A DNA stretch of 64,000 bases from Streptomyces sp. NBC_01217 (GTDB taxonomy: Bacteria > Actinomycetota > Actinomycetes > Streptomycetales > Streptomycetaceae). Numbering within the stretch: the first letter of the stretch is position 1; each line of letters opens with the position of its first letter. Below the pieces are notes generated by a model. It was not told where the DNA came from. It did no database searches and worked only from the letters and a program-made list of their open reading frames with translations. The position numbers were made by a program, and so were the translations under genes. Shown in pieces: positions 8,710 to 18,200 of the stretch. The DNA lies in contig NZ_CP108538.1 of assembly GCF_035994185.1 (NCBI RefSeq), positions 6,425,501 through 6,489,500 of the forward strand, given 5' to 3'.

Positions 8710-9095
8710 GTCACCAGGAGTGACAGGTCACCGGAATGAGCAGCTTATGTACGGGAATTGTGCCCCTCCTGCACTTCTCTGCCGCTTCTTCGTGGATGTC
8801 GGCGACAATATTGGCCTCCTCGATCGCCCGTTCGATTACTGGTCTGCACCTTCGGCCTGGCCGACGCGACCCCCGCACCCCTAGGCGTCCGACACCTTTC
8901 GGGGTCCTCGGCGAGCGGTTCGTCTGGGGTGGCTTTCGGCCAAACTGCTCAACGACGTTGTTGCGGAGGGTGGTTCGCGGACCGGCGAGCACAGAGTGAC
9001 CGGTGGTGCGCATGTGGCGTTGATCACAGCCCGAGGTGTGGACACCCAGCTGTCGCGAATCCAGTGATCCCATCAGGGGTGTGAATACTGGGCGC
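8710..9095. other. non-coding interval after the IS remnant
   Basis: 386 bases of somewhat lower GC than the surroundings. A minus-strand frame encodes EEANIVADIHEEAAEKCRRG and more, but it has no ribosome-binding site, no family I recognise, and runs antisense into the next gene. It is probably IS-associated debris plus the promoter of the membrane protein gene. Confidence 0.4.
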
Positions 9096-9413
9096 GTGTG
9101 GAAGTGGTCGCTGACGGCAGTGATCGTGAATCTGCTGCTGGGGGTTCCCGGCGTCGTTCCGGCCTTCCTGCTGTGGTACTTCGCCTCGAACTGGCCGCTC
9201 GCGGCCATGGGCTGGACCCAGCGGGATCCGACGGAGAACGACGGCATGCTGCCCTGGGTGGTGCTCGCGACGCCTGTGCTGGCGCTGTTCGCTCTGCTGT
9301 GGTGGCTCGCCAACCGCCCCGTGCGGCGCAGGGTCGCGCTCGGCTCCCTGCTGTACTGGCCCGTGAGCGCGCTGTTGACCCTTGCGCCGTTCACGCTCAT
9401 GGCCGCTCTGTGA
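9096..9413 (+). CDS. small membrane protein, unknown function
   Basis: 105 residues from the GTG at 9096; GTG at 9081 is an alternative. Three hydrophobic segments are visible at about residues 5-27, 49-67 and 77-100, separated by short charged loops (TQRDPTEND, ANRPVRRR), so it is an integral membrane protein. No Shine-Dalgarno fits well. GAATAC lies about 10 bases upstream and could be a -10 element of a leaderless transcript starting at this GTG. The family is not recognised. Confidence 0.65.
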   Translation: MWKWSLTAVIVNLLLGVPGVVPAFLLWYFASNWPLAAMGWTQRDPTENDGMLPWVVLATPVLALFALLWWLANRPVRRRVALGSLLYWPVSALLTLAPFTLMAAL

Positions 9414-9450
9414 AAAGGCTCCCGGCTCCGCAACCGCGGGCCGGACGCGA

Positions 9451-9486
9451 AGGTGCGCCCGCCGCGTCGTCGCGGCGAGCGCACCT
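9451..9486. terminator. bidirectional hairpin terminator
   Basis: AGGTGCGC-C-CGCCGCG (9451-9466) pairs with CGCGGCG-A-GCGCACCT (9471-9486) with one internal mismatch and a TCGT loop. It lies between convergent genes and can serve both. Confidence 0.75.
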
Positions 9487-9510
9487 CTGGTTACGGGCTC
9501 GGGTCCGGCC

Positions 9511-10740
9511 TCAGGCCCCCACGCTCACCGTGAAGCGTCGCGGGTTGCCGTCGTTAGCGGCGCCGGAGACGTCCGGCTGGCCGTCGGGGCGTACGTCGTC
9601 GTACGGGAAGGCGTAGCCGATCGGGGTGTTCGCGTGGACCACACGTGACCAGTGGTTGGTCACCGCGCCCCGGTAGTAGTCCGCGGCCGAGGTGCCGTTC
9701 GGCTGGTCGGGGTGGGTGAGCATCAGGGAGCGGTTGAAACCGGCCGCGAGCCGGGCCAGGAGGGCCTTCTTGTCGTCGGAGTCGCCCGGGTTGTTCGTGA
9801 ACGGCCCGTGGTTGCAGGTGAAGATGTCCTTGGAGGTCGGCTTGATGAAGGTGTGGCCGCCGTCGAAGGTCAGGATGTCCCCGCTGACCCGGCCGGTGCG
9901 GATGCCGCGGCCGCCCTGGAGGTCGATCCGGAGATCGGTGGAGCGGTACTTCTCCCAGACCTGGTCGATGTAGGACGTGAAGACGTCGCGCAGCGGCATC
10001 TGGTCCGGCCGGTCGAAGAACGGCGCCATCAGGTTCTGCGGCGAGATCACCCGCAGTACGTTGCCGTCCCCGCCGCGGATCACCAGCTTGTCCCACGGCT
10101 GCCCGTCGGCGATGGCCTGGGCGGTGAGGCCGTCGGCGATCCGCTGCACGGCGCCGTCCGGGAGCGGCGCCACGGTGTGCGTGGTGTCGCCCTCCAGGGT
10201 CAGGCCGATCGGCAGCGCGGTGACCAGGTCGACGTAGCTGATGTTGGCGTACAACTGCTGAGGGTTGAAGGTGAACTCGCAGAACGACCAGGTGCGTCCG
10301 TAGTTGGCGTCCGTGGACGTCGCGAACGCCGGCTCGACCAGGGCGGGGCCGGGGTTGAGATAGAAGGTCAGGGTGTCGTCGCGTACGAAGTAGACGCGAG
10401 CGCCGTACATCTGAGGAAGCGTCAGCACGACGGGCGCGCCACCTGCCCCGTTCAGTGGGATGGCGCAGTCGACCGGCAGCGGTGTCTGCGGCGCGGCGGG
10501 GGAGTCGGGGCGGTAGACGCCACCGTCGGCCCGCAGCAGCACCCAGCGGTCGGTGCCCTGCTCATGGCCGGTGACATAGGCGTTGACCCTGCCGGGCAAC
10601 GAGCGGTTCACCAGGGCGAGTTCACAGGTTGCGGGGGCAGCGGCGGCGCTCGGGCTCAGGGCGCTGCCCCAGAGGGGGTAGGTGAGCGCGGTCGCGGAGG
10701 CGGCGGCGCTGCCCGTCAGGAACAGTCTGCGTGAAATCAC
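9511..10740 (-). CDS. secreted GH64 beta-1,3-glucanase
   Basis: 409 residues from the GTG at 10740, chosen because GGGAG precedes it and because it places a Tat signal (SRRLFLTGSAAAS) at the N-terminus; the longer frame to 10851 adds unrelated sequence. The mature region matches glycoside hydrolase family 64 (laminaripentaose-producing beta-1,3-glucanase). It shows WSFCEFTFNPQQLYANISYVD, the RGGDGNVLRVISP segment, and the two-domain beta-barrel/thaumatin-like layout ending in NHWSRVVHANTPIGYAFPYDDV. It should cleave laminarin, curdlan or fungal-wall glucan outside the cell. A perfect LacI-type palindrome about 120 bases upstream suggests sugar-responsive repression. Confidence 0.9.
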   Translation of the reverse strand: MISRRLFLTGSAAASATALTYPLWGSALSPSAAAAPATCELALVNRSLPGRVNAYVTGHEQGTDRWVLLRADGGVYRPDSPAAPQTPLPVDCAIPLNGAGGAPVVLTLPQMYGARVYFVRDDTLTFYLNPGPALVEPAFATSTDANYGRTWSFCEFTFNPQQLYANISYVDLVTALPIGLTLEGDTTHTVAPLPDGAVQRIADGLTAQAIADGQPWDKLVIRGGDGNVLRVISPQNLMAPFFDRPDQMPLRDVFTSYIDQVWEKYRSTDLRIDLQGGRGIRTGRVSGDILTFDGGHTFIKPTSKDIFTCNHGPFTNNPGDSDDKKALLARLAAGFNRSLMLTHPDQPNGTSAADYYRGAVTNHWSRVVHANTPIGYAFPYDDVRPDGQPDVSGAANDGNPRRFTVSVGA

Positions 10741-10860
10741 GAGAGGACTCCCGGGGTGTGTGGGGGGCGCGGACGGGACGATCGTGCGGGGGAGTGGGGC
10801 GTGGGCGTCCGCGGTGCGCACCACTCTCGTGACGGTCGCGGCAGGCGTCAAGACTTGTGG

Positions 10861-10876
10861 CTGAGAGCGCTCTCAG
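10861..10876. promoter_or_regulatory. LacI-family operator upstream of the GH64 gene
   Basis: CTGAGAGCGCTCTCAG is a perfect 16-bp palindrome centred on GC. It has the form of actinobacterial LacI-type operators such as the CebR/BglR site TGGGAGCGCTCCCA, differing by one symmetrical base pair. It lies 121-136 bases before the glucanase start codon, in the region where a promoter should be. No LacI-type gene is in the window, so the regulator would act in trans. Confidence 0.75.
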
Positions 10877-11089
10877 AAGCTGGAAGTCTTCACAACTCGG
10901 AGTAGGGAAAGGCTGGTTGTCGTCAACGAGCCGCAGAGATGCCATGGTCGCCGAAGCGATGCCGGGCGTGCTCCGAACGCATCCTGCGCCGCCCGTGAGC
11001 CGCTCAAGCCTTGCGGCGCTCGCGAGGCGGCTCCGGGGGCCAGGGAAATCAGTGCATTCGGGGTGAAGTCCGGTACGGGCGGCGGCGGG

Positions 11090-11542
11090 TCATGTGCGTT
11101 CAACCTGCGTGACGTGCACGGATGCGATGTCTTCGACGCTGCCGTTCTCGATCTCCGAGTCCAGCAGTGCCGAGTCGTTCGTCTCCGTTTTTCCGGGGCC
11201 CAGCCTGTCGACCGTCACTCCGGTCTTTCCGAGGACATCGTCGTCCTTGTCCAGAAACTCGAACTGCACGAAATAGTTCGCCGCACCGCTTCCGCCGTTC
11301 GTGATCGTGTAGTGCACGACGTACGCGTGTCGACCCCAGTCCTTATGGTCCTCAAACCCTGACTTCACGATTCTGACGTCCCTCGACGGGTCCAGCGCCG
11401 AGGCCTCCTCGCTCCAGGTGAACCTCGGCGTCGGCGTCGCGCCGCCCCTCTCGGAGTCGCTGGAGTCCCCCGCGCCCGAACACCCCGTGAGTAGCCCTGT
11501 TGCGGCCGCGACCGCAGCCACGGACAGCCAAAACTTGCGCAT
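11090..11542 (-). CDS. lipoprotein, FxLYD-like
   Basis: 150 residues from the ATG at 11542, preferred over the ATG at 11551 because GGGAG is 10 bases before it and only one base from the other. It has a lipoprotein signal peptide (MRKFWLSVAAVAAATGLLTG) with lipobox LLTGC, and a Ser/Thr/Pro-rich linker. A single beta-sandwich-like domain follows, with a VVHYTITNGGSGAANYFVQF segment and DKDDDVLGKTGVTVDRLGPG. This resembles FxLYD/DUF3426-type extracytoplasmic domains of Streptomyces. It should be anchored to the outer face of the membrane. No partner is evident and the function is unknown. Confidence 0.8.
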   Translation of the reverse strand: MRKFWLSVAAVAAATGLLTGCSGAGDSSDSERGGATPTPRFTWSEEASALDPSRDVRIVKSGFEDHKDWGRHAYVVHYTITNGGSGAANYFVQFEFLDKDDDVLGKTGVTVDRLGPGKTETNDSALLDSEIENGSVEDIASVHVTQVERT

Positions 11543-11868
11543 AACGTACATACTCCCTGTAGTCGGAAGTCAGACCCTAACTGAGGGTCAGCCGAGATGC
11601 GGCGGAGGTGACGGCCGTGCCGAGCCCGCCTTCCAGGACCGGCTGTGGCGGCCGAGCCCGGAACCGTTCGGGGACCTCTCGCCCAGATCCGCGTCATCCG
11701 CTGCGTCACGCCTGCCAGCCGTATCTCGGCTGACTCCCGAGGAGGCCCGGGCCGTGTTCATCAGGGACTGAACACGGCATCCGCCGCCACGATCCGCGCG
11801 GAGGTCCGGCCCGGCAGCGGACCGGTCCAGCACCTCCGCGCGTTCGTGGCGGCGCAAGGAGCGCCGGA
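11543..11868. other. intergenic interval
   Basis: 326 bases between two minus-strand genes. It holds the promoter of the lipoprotein gene and the hairpin at 11751-11778. A plus-strand open frame reads through part of it (ending ...RLTPEEARAVFIRD at 11771) but lacks a start with a ribosome-binding site. It could be a scrap of a lost gene. Confidence 0.4.
11751..11778 (-). terminator. hairpin terminator downstream of the GATase-like gene
   Basis: GCCGTGTTCA (11751-11760) and TGAACACGGC (11769-11778) form a perfect 10-bp stem with an 8-base loop, about 90 bases past the stop at 11869. Confidence 0.65.
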
Positions 11869-13326
11869 TCAGCTCACACCGACCGCCGTGTCGTCGATGA
11901 CGAACGACGTCTGGAGCTTGGATCCCTCGGTTCCGGTGAACTTCACGGTGACCGTCTGCCCGGCGTATCCGCCGAGGTTGAAGCTGCGCAGGGCGTATCC
12001 GGAGGCCGCGTTCAGGTTCGAGTAGGTGGCGAGGGTGCCGAGGACCGTCCCGGAGCTGTTGAGGACCTGGACCTTGAGGGTGTCGTACGCGGTGGTGCCG
12101 GTCTCCGCGGTGTCGACGTGCAGATAGAAACTCAGGGTCGCGGAGCAGCCGGACGGGATGGTGACGGACTGGGCGAGCGTGTCGGTGTTGGCGCTGCCGT
12201 ATCCGTTGAGCCACGCGTAGTACGAGCCGGTGCGGGGGGACTCGCCGGAGGCGTTGGTGATGACTCCGCTGGTGGCGCTCCAGGAGGTGGCACCGGACTC
12301 GAAGCCGTTGTTGCTGAGCAGTTGGGCGGCGGTGCAGGGGTCCGTGCCACCGCCACCGCCGTCGCCGGTCGCGCCAGAGAGCCATTCGGTGGCGTTGAGG
12401 GCGAGAGCCGCGTTGGTGGCGCTGGAGTCGTTCCAGCCGTCGTAGAGGTTGTTGCCCGACTGGCCGGTGCCGTCGTCGATGGGTGAGCTGTCGCCCCAGA
12501 AGGCGACGCGGCCGCTGCCGAAGGTGCTGGTGGCGAAGAAGGCGCCGGTGTTGCCGGAGTAGCCGGTGCGGTAGAGCAGTCCCTTGACGGTGGAGTTGTC
12601 GGCAGGCTTGAGCGTCGCGGTGGTGCCGCTGGCGATGAGGCTCTTGGTGACGGTGCCGAAGGAGCCGTGCAGGACAGGGTTGGTGCTGTCGCTGATGGCT
12701 GTCGGATGGTCGGAGCCGACGCTCAGCGTGTCGACCGAGAAGCCGAACGGATCGGTGGAGTCGACGCTGTTGTTCGACATCAGGTCGTTGAAGATCTCGA
12801 CCGCGTCCTGGCCGTCGTTGTTGCGGTCCGCGCCGGTGTGGTCGGAGACCATGAACAGGCCGCCGCCGTTCTTGACGAAGTTCATGATGGCCGTCTTCTC
12901 GGCCGTGGTGAACAGCGTGTTGGGCTCGGGGAGGACCAGGGTGTCGAAGTTCGTCAGATCGGTCGCCGTCGAGCCGCCGTAGGCGAGACCGGAGCCCGAG
13001 GGCAGTGTCTTGAGGCTGTAGTCGCCGGTCCGCTGGAGGGCGACTCCCCATGCGGACAGCGCGCCGGTCCAGTCCGTCTCGGCGGACGGGGTGGAATCCT
13101 GGCCCAGCGGGTCGGGCTGGCTGGTGGAGATGATCCAGTCCGCGTTCCCGGCCGTCTCGGCATGAGCGTTGTCGAACAGGACGCGGTGCGGAGTGGCTGC
13201 GACAGCGGCCGACGCGGCGGGGACGGTGGCCGGCGCGGCGTCTGCCCCGGCGGCGGCTCCCGCGGCCAGCAGTCCGAAGGCGGCGAGTGCGGCGGTGAAC
13301 CCGCCCGCATTTCTGTGTCCGAGCAT
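11869..13326 (-). CDS. secreted GATase-like (GIFT/ThuA-fold) protein with C-terminal binding module
   Basis: 485 residues from the ATG at 13326, which follows GGAGG by 8 bases; the frame is open further upstream but without a good start. The signal peptide is residues 1-31 ([22 protein letters not shown]). Residues about 45-330 resemble a class I glutamine-amidotransferase-like fold as in secreted GIFT proteins: [57 protein letters not shown] and [16 protein letters not shown] Gly-rich linker (GDGGGGG) leads to a C-terminal beta-sandwich ([16 protein letters not shown]... [22 protein letters not shown]) like those of streptogrisin- or aminopeptidase-associated binding modules. I see no clear catalytic nucleophile, so the enzyme activity is open. 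Confidence 0.75.
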   Translation of the reverse strand: MLGHRNAGGFTAALAAFGLLAAGAAAGADAAPATVPAASAAVAATPHRVLFDNAHAETAGNADWIISTSQPDPLGQDSTPSAETDWTGALSAWGVALQRTGDYSLKTLPSGSGLAYGGSTATDLTNFDTLVLPEPNTLFTTAEKTAIMNFVKNGGGLFMVSDHTGADRNNDGQDAVEIFNDLMSNNSVDSTDPFGFSVDTLSVGSDHPTAISDSTNPVLHGSFGTVTKSLIASGTTATLKPADNSTVKGLLYRTGYSGNTGAFFATSTFGSGRVAFWGDSSPIDDGTGQSGNNLYDGWNDSSATNAALALNATEWLSGATGDGGGGGTDPCTAAQLLSNNGFESGATSWSATSGVITNASGESPRTGSYYAWLNGYGSANTDTLAQSVTIPSGCSATLSFYLHVDTAETGTTAYDTLKVQVLNSSGTVLGTLATYSNLNAASGYALRSFNLGGYAGQTVTVKFTGTEGSKLQTSFVIDDTAVGVS

Positions 13327-13534
13327 CCTGCATACCTCCGGGGGAGTGGGGAGAGAGGCGGTGCGGCTGCCAATTCTGCGCGCGTAGAACGGTGGTGAGC
13401 TTTCTCCGGCGCAACGATCGATTGAACAGTACATGACACACCTGTTGCCGAACAGGATCCAAGAACGTGCTGCGTACGGTCGCAGCGGGCAGAAGCGGAA
13501 CAGCGGGAAGGCCCCGTGCGGACCGCGTCGGTCC

Positions 13535-13798
13535 TCAGACCGTCGCGTCGAGGAAGGCGGTCCAGGCGGCGGGAGGCACGGTGAGGACGGGGCCGTCGGT
13601 GGCCTTGGAGTCGCGGATGTGCACGGCGGCGGGGTGTGCGGACACCTCGACGCAGTCGCCGCCCTGGTCGCTGCTGTAGCTGGACTTGCGCCAGTCGTAG
13701 GCGACTTCGAGGCAGTCGCCGCCCTGGCTGCTGCTGTAGCTGGACTTGAACCAGTCGAGGGAGGCGGAGCGGGGAGCCGGGTGTGCTGCGCGGGTCAT
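13535..13798 (-). CDS. DUF397 protein with two repeats
   Basis: 87 residues with two consecutive DUF397 units: [19 protein letters not shown] (about 14-32) and [19 protein letters not shown] (34-52). The usual [20 protein letters not shown] ending follows. DUF397 proteins accompany XRE/DUF5753 regulators throughout Streptomyces (the WhiJ/BldB-linked sets) and are thought to act as antitoxin-like or accessory partners. The start overlaps the stop of the XRE gene as ATGA (13795-13798), so the two are co-translated. The tandem duplication of the motif is common in the family. Confidence 0.9.
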   Translation of the reverse strand: MTRAAHPAPRSASLDWFKSSYSSSQGGDCLEVAYDWRKSSYSSDQGGDCVEVSAHPAAVHIRDSKATDGPVLTVPPAAWTAFLDATV

Positions 13799-14625
13799 GT
13801 CTCTCCAAGCAGGTCGTCCAGTAGGCGCGCGCTCTTCTCGACGGAAAGCGCCTGCGAACGCAGCATCCCATATTTCTGTTGGAGCACGCTGACGTCATCT
13901 GGATCTTCATGCAAGTAGCTGGTCAACTGCCCCTCTACATAGGCAAAGTGGTCGTGATCGGGGGTCTCCAGCAGCACCATGGGCCCCGCGAGCCCGGCGT
14001 GCTTCGGCAGTTCCATTGGCATGATCTGGAGTCCCAGGAAGGGGAGTTCCATGCATCGGCGCAGATATCGGATCTGCTCCCGCAGCATGGCGGCATCCCC
14101 GATGCCGCTGCGCAGAATGCTCTCCTCCAGCACGAAGTGGAGCATCGGGCGCGGCTTGCGTTCGAGGAGCTTCTGCCGATCGAGTCGGCCTGCCACCCAC
14201 TCCTCCTGCTCGTCCTCTTCGAGGGGCGGATAGAGGCAGGAGAAGAGGAATCGGGCGTATTCCTCGGTCTGGAGCAGCCCCGGCACCACCTGGCTCTGGT
14301 ACGAGAGCAGCGTCACAGCCTCCTGCTCGTAGTCCACAAAGTCCTGCACGAACGCAGGGAACCGCTCCTTCTTCGGCACCTTCGGCACCTTCGACACTGC
14401 GACCTGTAACACCCCCTTCGTGTCGAGCAGTTCGTCGAGCTGAGCCGCGAAGTCCACCTGCAGCGGCCTGCGTCCCTGTTCGATCGACGCGATCGTGTCC
14501 TCGCCCACGCAGCACTGATCGGCCAGCGCCGCCTGCGTCATCCGGGCCGCCTTGCGGAACGTCGCCAACTGGGCGCCGATCAGGTGCCATGACGTGATCC
14601 GCTTGTTCCTCTTCGCCGAGTGCAT
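13795..14625 (-). CDS. XRE-family regulator with DUF5753 (WhiJ-like)
   Basis: 276 residues. The N-terminal helix-turn-helix (about 16-72) reads IGAQLATFRKAARMTQAALA followed by DQCCVGEDTIASIEQGRRP. The DUF5753 region (about 88-270) has the family blocks VVPGLLQTEEYARFLF, RLDRQKLLERKPRPMLHFVL, LRCMELPFLGLQIMPME and DHFAYVEGQLTSYL. GGGGAGAGG precedes the ATG at 14625. It is the regulator of a three-gene set with the downstream DUF397 gene and the divergent anti-sigma-like ATPase, an arrangement like whiJ and its neighbours. The palindrome at 14671-14689 in the divergent promoter region is a plausible autoregulatory operator. Confidence 0.92.
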   Translation of the reverse strand: MHSAKRNKRITSWHLIGAQLATFRKAARMTQAALADQCCVGEDTIASIEQGRRPLQVDFAAQLDELLDTKGVLQVAVSKVPKVPKKERFPAFVQDFVDYEQEAVTLLSYQSQVVPGLLQTEEYARFLFSCLYPPLEEDEQEEWVAGRLDRQKLLERKPRPMLHFVLEESILRSGIGDAAMLREQIRYLRRCMELPFLGLQIMPMELPKHAGLAGPMVLLETPDHDHFAYVEGQLTSYLHEDPDDVSVLQQKYGMLRSQALSVEKSARLLDDLLGET

Positions 14626-14670
14626 GAAATGCCTCTCCCCGTCGTAACCCCCGGATGACCCGTCAGAAGC

Positions 14671-14689
14671 CGTACAACTGCGTTGTACG
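14671..14689. promoter_or_regulatory. inverted repeat between XRE and ATPase genes
   Basis: CGTACAAC-TGC-GTTGTACG: two perfect 8-base arms separated by 3 bases, 46-64 bases upstream of the XRE start and about 50 bases before the divergent ATPase gene. Its placement fits an operator serving both promoters, most simply for the XRE regulator itself. That binding is inferred. Confidence 0.6.
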
Positions 14690-14736
14690 ACCCGACGCGC
14701 TGATCAACGGTAGTGACGTTGTGTGACCTTGACTGT

Positions 14737-15260
14737 GTGAACGAGCCAATTCAACTCCCCCATTTCCGCGAGGCGTTCCACCGCAGGGAACGCCGGTCCG
14801 TCCCGCTCGTACGGCAGTTCGTGCGTGAGGCACTCGTCGACTGGGCGTGCGACGCCCGTGCCGACGACGTGCTGCTCTGCGTGAGCGAACTCGCCACCAA
14901 CGCCCTGCGGCACGGCGTCCCGCCCGGTCGCGGCTTCCGTATCCACCTCTACCTGGACCCGGCCGACGGCGTCCTGCGGGTCGAGGTCCACGACAGTGGC
15001 GACGGGCAGGTGCGCGCCGCCGATGCGGGCGCGGCGCCCGACGCGGAGGGCGGGCGCGGGCTGCTGCTGGTGGCGGCGCTCGCCGACAAGTGGGGGTGGG
15101 GGAGCGGAACCCCGGCAAGGTGGTGTGGTGCGAATTCGCGGTGCGCGGGCCGGCCCCGTCCTCGGAGCCGGACGATCCCCGCGTGGACGGACAGCCCCCA
15201 CTTGGACTTACGCAACACGGTTGTTGGACTGGAGCGTCCCCAGGAGCCGTACGTCGTTGA
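14737..15260 (+). pseudogene. anti-sigma-factor-like ATP-binding protein, frameshifted
   Basis: The gene encodes a HATPase_c_2 (RsbW/SpoIIAB-like) protein of about 174 residues if read through one frameshift. It starts at GTG 14737 or GTG 14713. Motifs in the first frame are the N-box SELATNALRHG, the G1 box EVHDSGDG and the G2 box GGRGLLLVAALADKWG. After GACAAGTGGGGGTGGGGG (15085-15102) the frame loses family similarity. The next frame resumes exactly with VGERNPGKVVWCEFAV, the normal family ending, and stops at 15260. Restoring one G near 15096 repairs it. Unrepaired, the first frame would run to 15720, deep inside the GH101 gene. It is either a real mutation in a G-run or a sequencing error. 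It completes the XRE/DUF397/ATPase triad. Confidence 0.8.
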
Positions 15261-15292
15261 CGGTGTCCGGACAGGGGGACTACGCAGGGCAC

Positions 15293-18200
15293 ATGTCGCG
15301 AAGATTCACTTCGGCGGGCGCTGTCGCCGCCGCCTCAGCCGCCGTCCTGGCGCTGGTGGGGACCGCGCTCCCCGCCACAGCCGCCGCCCCCTCACCCGCT
15401 GCGGTCGAGTCGGCCGTACCCGCGGACGCCTCCGTCATCCGGTCCGCGCAGCTCTCGGTCGCCGTCGCCGACGACTTCCCGCGCGTTCTGGCGTACACCG
15501 ACAGGGCCAGTGGCGATCAGCTGCTCGGCAGTACGCGGCCGGTCACCACCGTCACCCTGAACGGCACCGCGCACGCCGTGCAGCTCAAGGGCGCCCCCGA
15601 GGTCACCGCCTCGGCCGCCCGCTACACGCTGACCTTCGCCGATCTGCCCGGCATCGAGATCGACGCCTCGCTCTCCGTGTCCGGCCGCGCCACCACCTTC
15701 AAGGTGACGGCCGTCCGTGACACCGAGGCGTTCCGCGTCGGCACCATCGACATCCCCGGCCACGACCTGGTCTCCGTCGGCTCCGCGGACACCGGCGCAG
15801 CCACCGCCTTCACCCGGCTGGACAACGACTCGACGAAGACCGCCGATGTCTTCGCCCAGGTCACCCCGGACACCGCCGCCGACACGGCGCCGGTCGGTGC
15901 CTCGTACGCCATTGTGAACACCGGCTCTCTCGCCGCGGCCGTCGAGTCCAACTCCTCGTACGACAAGCCCTCCGGCGCCACCGGCGGCGACGACGCCCGG
16001 TTCTGGCACCAGGCCCGCAAGGCCGAGGACGGCAGCGTCCGGGTCGGTGTCTGGTCCGGGCAGTGGACCTATCGCGGCGACGGAGCGCCGAAGCCGGAGA
16101 GCGGGGCGGACCTCCCCTGGGCGAAGGTCGTCGTCACCCCCGACGCCAACGGCGACAAAACCGTCGACTGGCAGGACGGCGCCGTCGCCTTCCGCACCAT
16201 CGGCATCACCGCGCCCGGCAGCGAGGACACCCCGGACCGGGTCATCACCCACATCCCGTTCAACTTCGCCAGCCAGGCCACCCACCCCTTCCTGCGCACC
16301 CTGGACGACGTCAAGCGGATCTCGCTGTCGACCGACGGTCTCGGGCAGATGGCGCTCCTCAAGGGATACGCCTCCGAGGGCCACGACTCCGCCCACCCCG
16401 ACTACGGCGGCGACTACAACAAGCGCGCAGGCGGGCTGAAGGACCTCAACGAACTCCTCAAGGACGGCAAGAAGTGGGGCGCCACCTTTGGCGTCCACGT
16501 CAATGCCACCGAGGCGTACCCGGAGGCCAAGGCCTTCGACGAGCAGCTCGTCGACAAGACGAAGCCCGGCTGGAACTGGCTCGGCCAGAGCTACTACATC
16601 GACCAGCGCCGCGACATCAACAGCCGCGACCTCGCCGAGCGCTTCCAGCAGCTGCGCGACGAGACGGACCACAACCTCAGCCTGCTGTACATCGACGTGT
16701 ACTACACGCACGGCTGGATCGCCGACAAGACCCTCCGGTCCGTGCAGAAGCAGGGCTGGAACGTCGCCACCGAATGGGCCGACAAGTTCGAGCGCGGCTC
16801 GCTCTGGTCGCACTGGGCCAATGACCTCGACTACGGCGGCGCCACCAACAAGGGCCTCAACTCGAAGATCATCCGGTTCATCCGCAACGACGAGAAGGAC
16901 GTCTGGAACAACGATCCGGTCCTCGGCCAGACCGCTATCGACGAGTTCGAGGGCTGGACCGGCGAGACCGACTGGAACGCCTTCTACGACAACATCTGGC
17001 AGCGCGACCTGCCCGCCAAGTACCTCCAGCAGCAGAAGATCACCCGCTGGGACGGCAATGACATCACCCTCACCGGCGGTCTCCGGGGCACGGTCGAGGA
17101 CGGCAGGCGGACCTTCTACGACCACGGCCGCAAGGTCCTGAGCGGCACCGACTACCTGCTGCCGTGGGACGGCGGCAAGAAGCTGTATCACTACAGCGAG
17201 TCCGGCGGCACGAGCAGCTGGGCGGTGCCGTCCACGAGGACGTACACCGTCTACAAGCTCACCGACAACGGACGGGTCAAGACCGGCACGGTCCGGCCCG
17301 TCGACGGGAGGATCACGCTGACGGCCACCGCCGGACAGCCGTACGTCCTCTACCCGGACCACGCGCCGCAGGCCGCCGACCCCGCCTGGGGCGAGGGCAC
17401 CCCGGTCGACGACCCGGGCTTCAACGACAACGGGCTCGACGCCTGGTCGAAGGCCGGCACCGTCGCCCGTGACACCGACGGCCAGGGCCGCAACAGCGCC
17501 CGCCTCTCCGGCGCGGGCACGGCCGCACTCTCGCAGAACATCGACGGCCTCACGCCCGGCAAGCGCTACAGCGCCTCCGCGCTCATCGAGGTCCAGCCCG
17601 GAAAGACCCGCCGCACGACGCTCTCGATCGGCGGGAAGTCCGTCGCCGTGGACCGCTCCACCGCCGAGGACCACGTCGCCGCTTCCGACTGGCACGGTAC
17701 GTACTTCCAGCGCGCCAAGGTGAACTTCACCGCCCCCGCGAGCGGTCGCGCCACCCTCCGTATCGAGGCGGCCAGGGGCAGCACGGCGAGCGTCCGGGCC
17801 GACGACGTACGGATCGTCGCCAACGCCCCGGCCACCGAGAAGAACACGGTCGTGTACGAGGACTTCGAGGACGTCGACCAGGGCTGGGGCCCCTTCCTCA
17901 AGGGCGACGCGGGCGGCTCCACCGACCCCCGGACCGTCATCTCCCAGCTGCACGCCCCCTACACCCAGGCCGGCTGGAACGGAAAGCTCGTCGACGACGT
18001 GGTCGGCGGCAGGGAGTCCCTCAAGGCCCACGAGGAGAACAGCGGACTCGTCTACCGCACCGCCCCCTGGACCGTGCCGATGACCGACGGCCACCGCTAC
18101 AAGGTGGAGTACGACTACCAGTCCAGCCACGCCGGAGCCTACGAGTGGGTCGACGGCTACGACCGGATCACCGCCGAGGGCGAGCCCGACCCGGTCGAGA

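Noticed and set aside
8711..8860. Minus-strand peptide ...RAIEEANIVADIHEEAAEKC... next to the ISAs1 remnant
   Set aside because: It looks protein-like and lower in GC, but it matches no transposase motif I know, lacks a start site, and the frame runs antisense through the following membrane-protein gene. Left as possible IS debris only.
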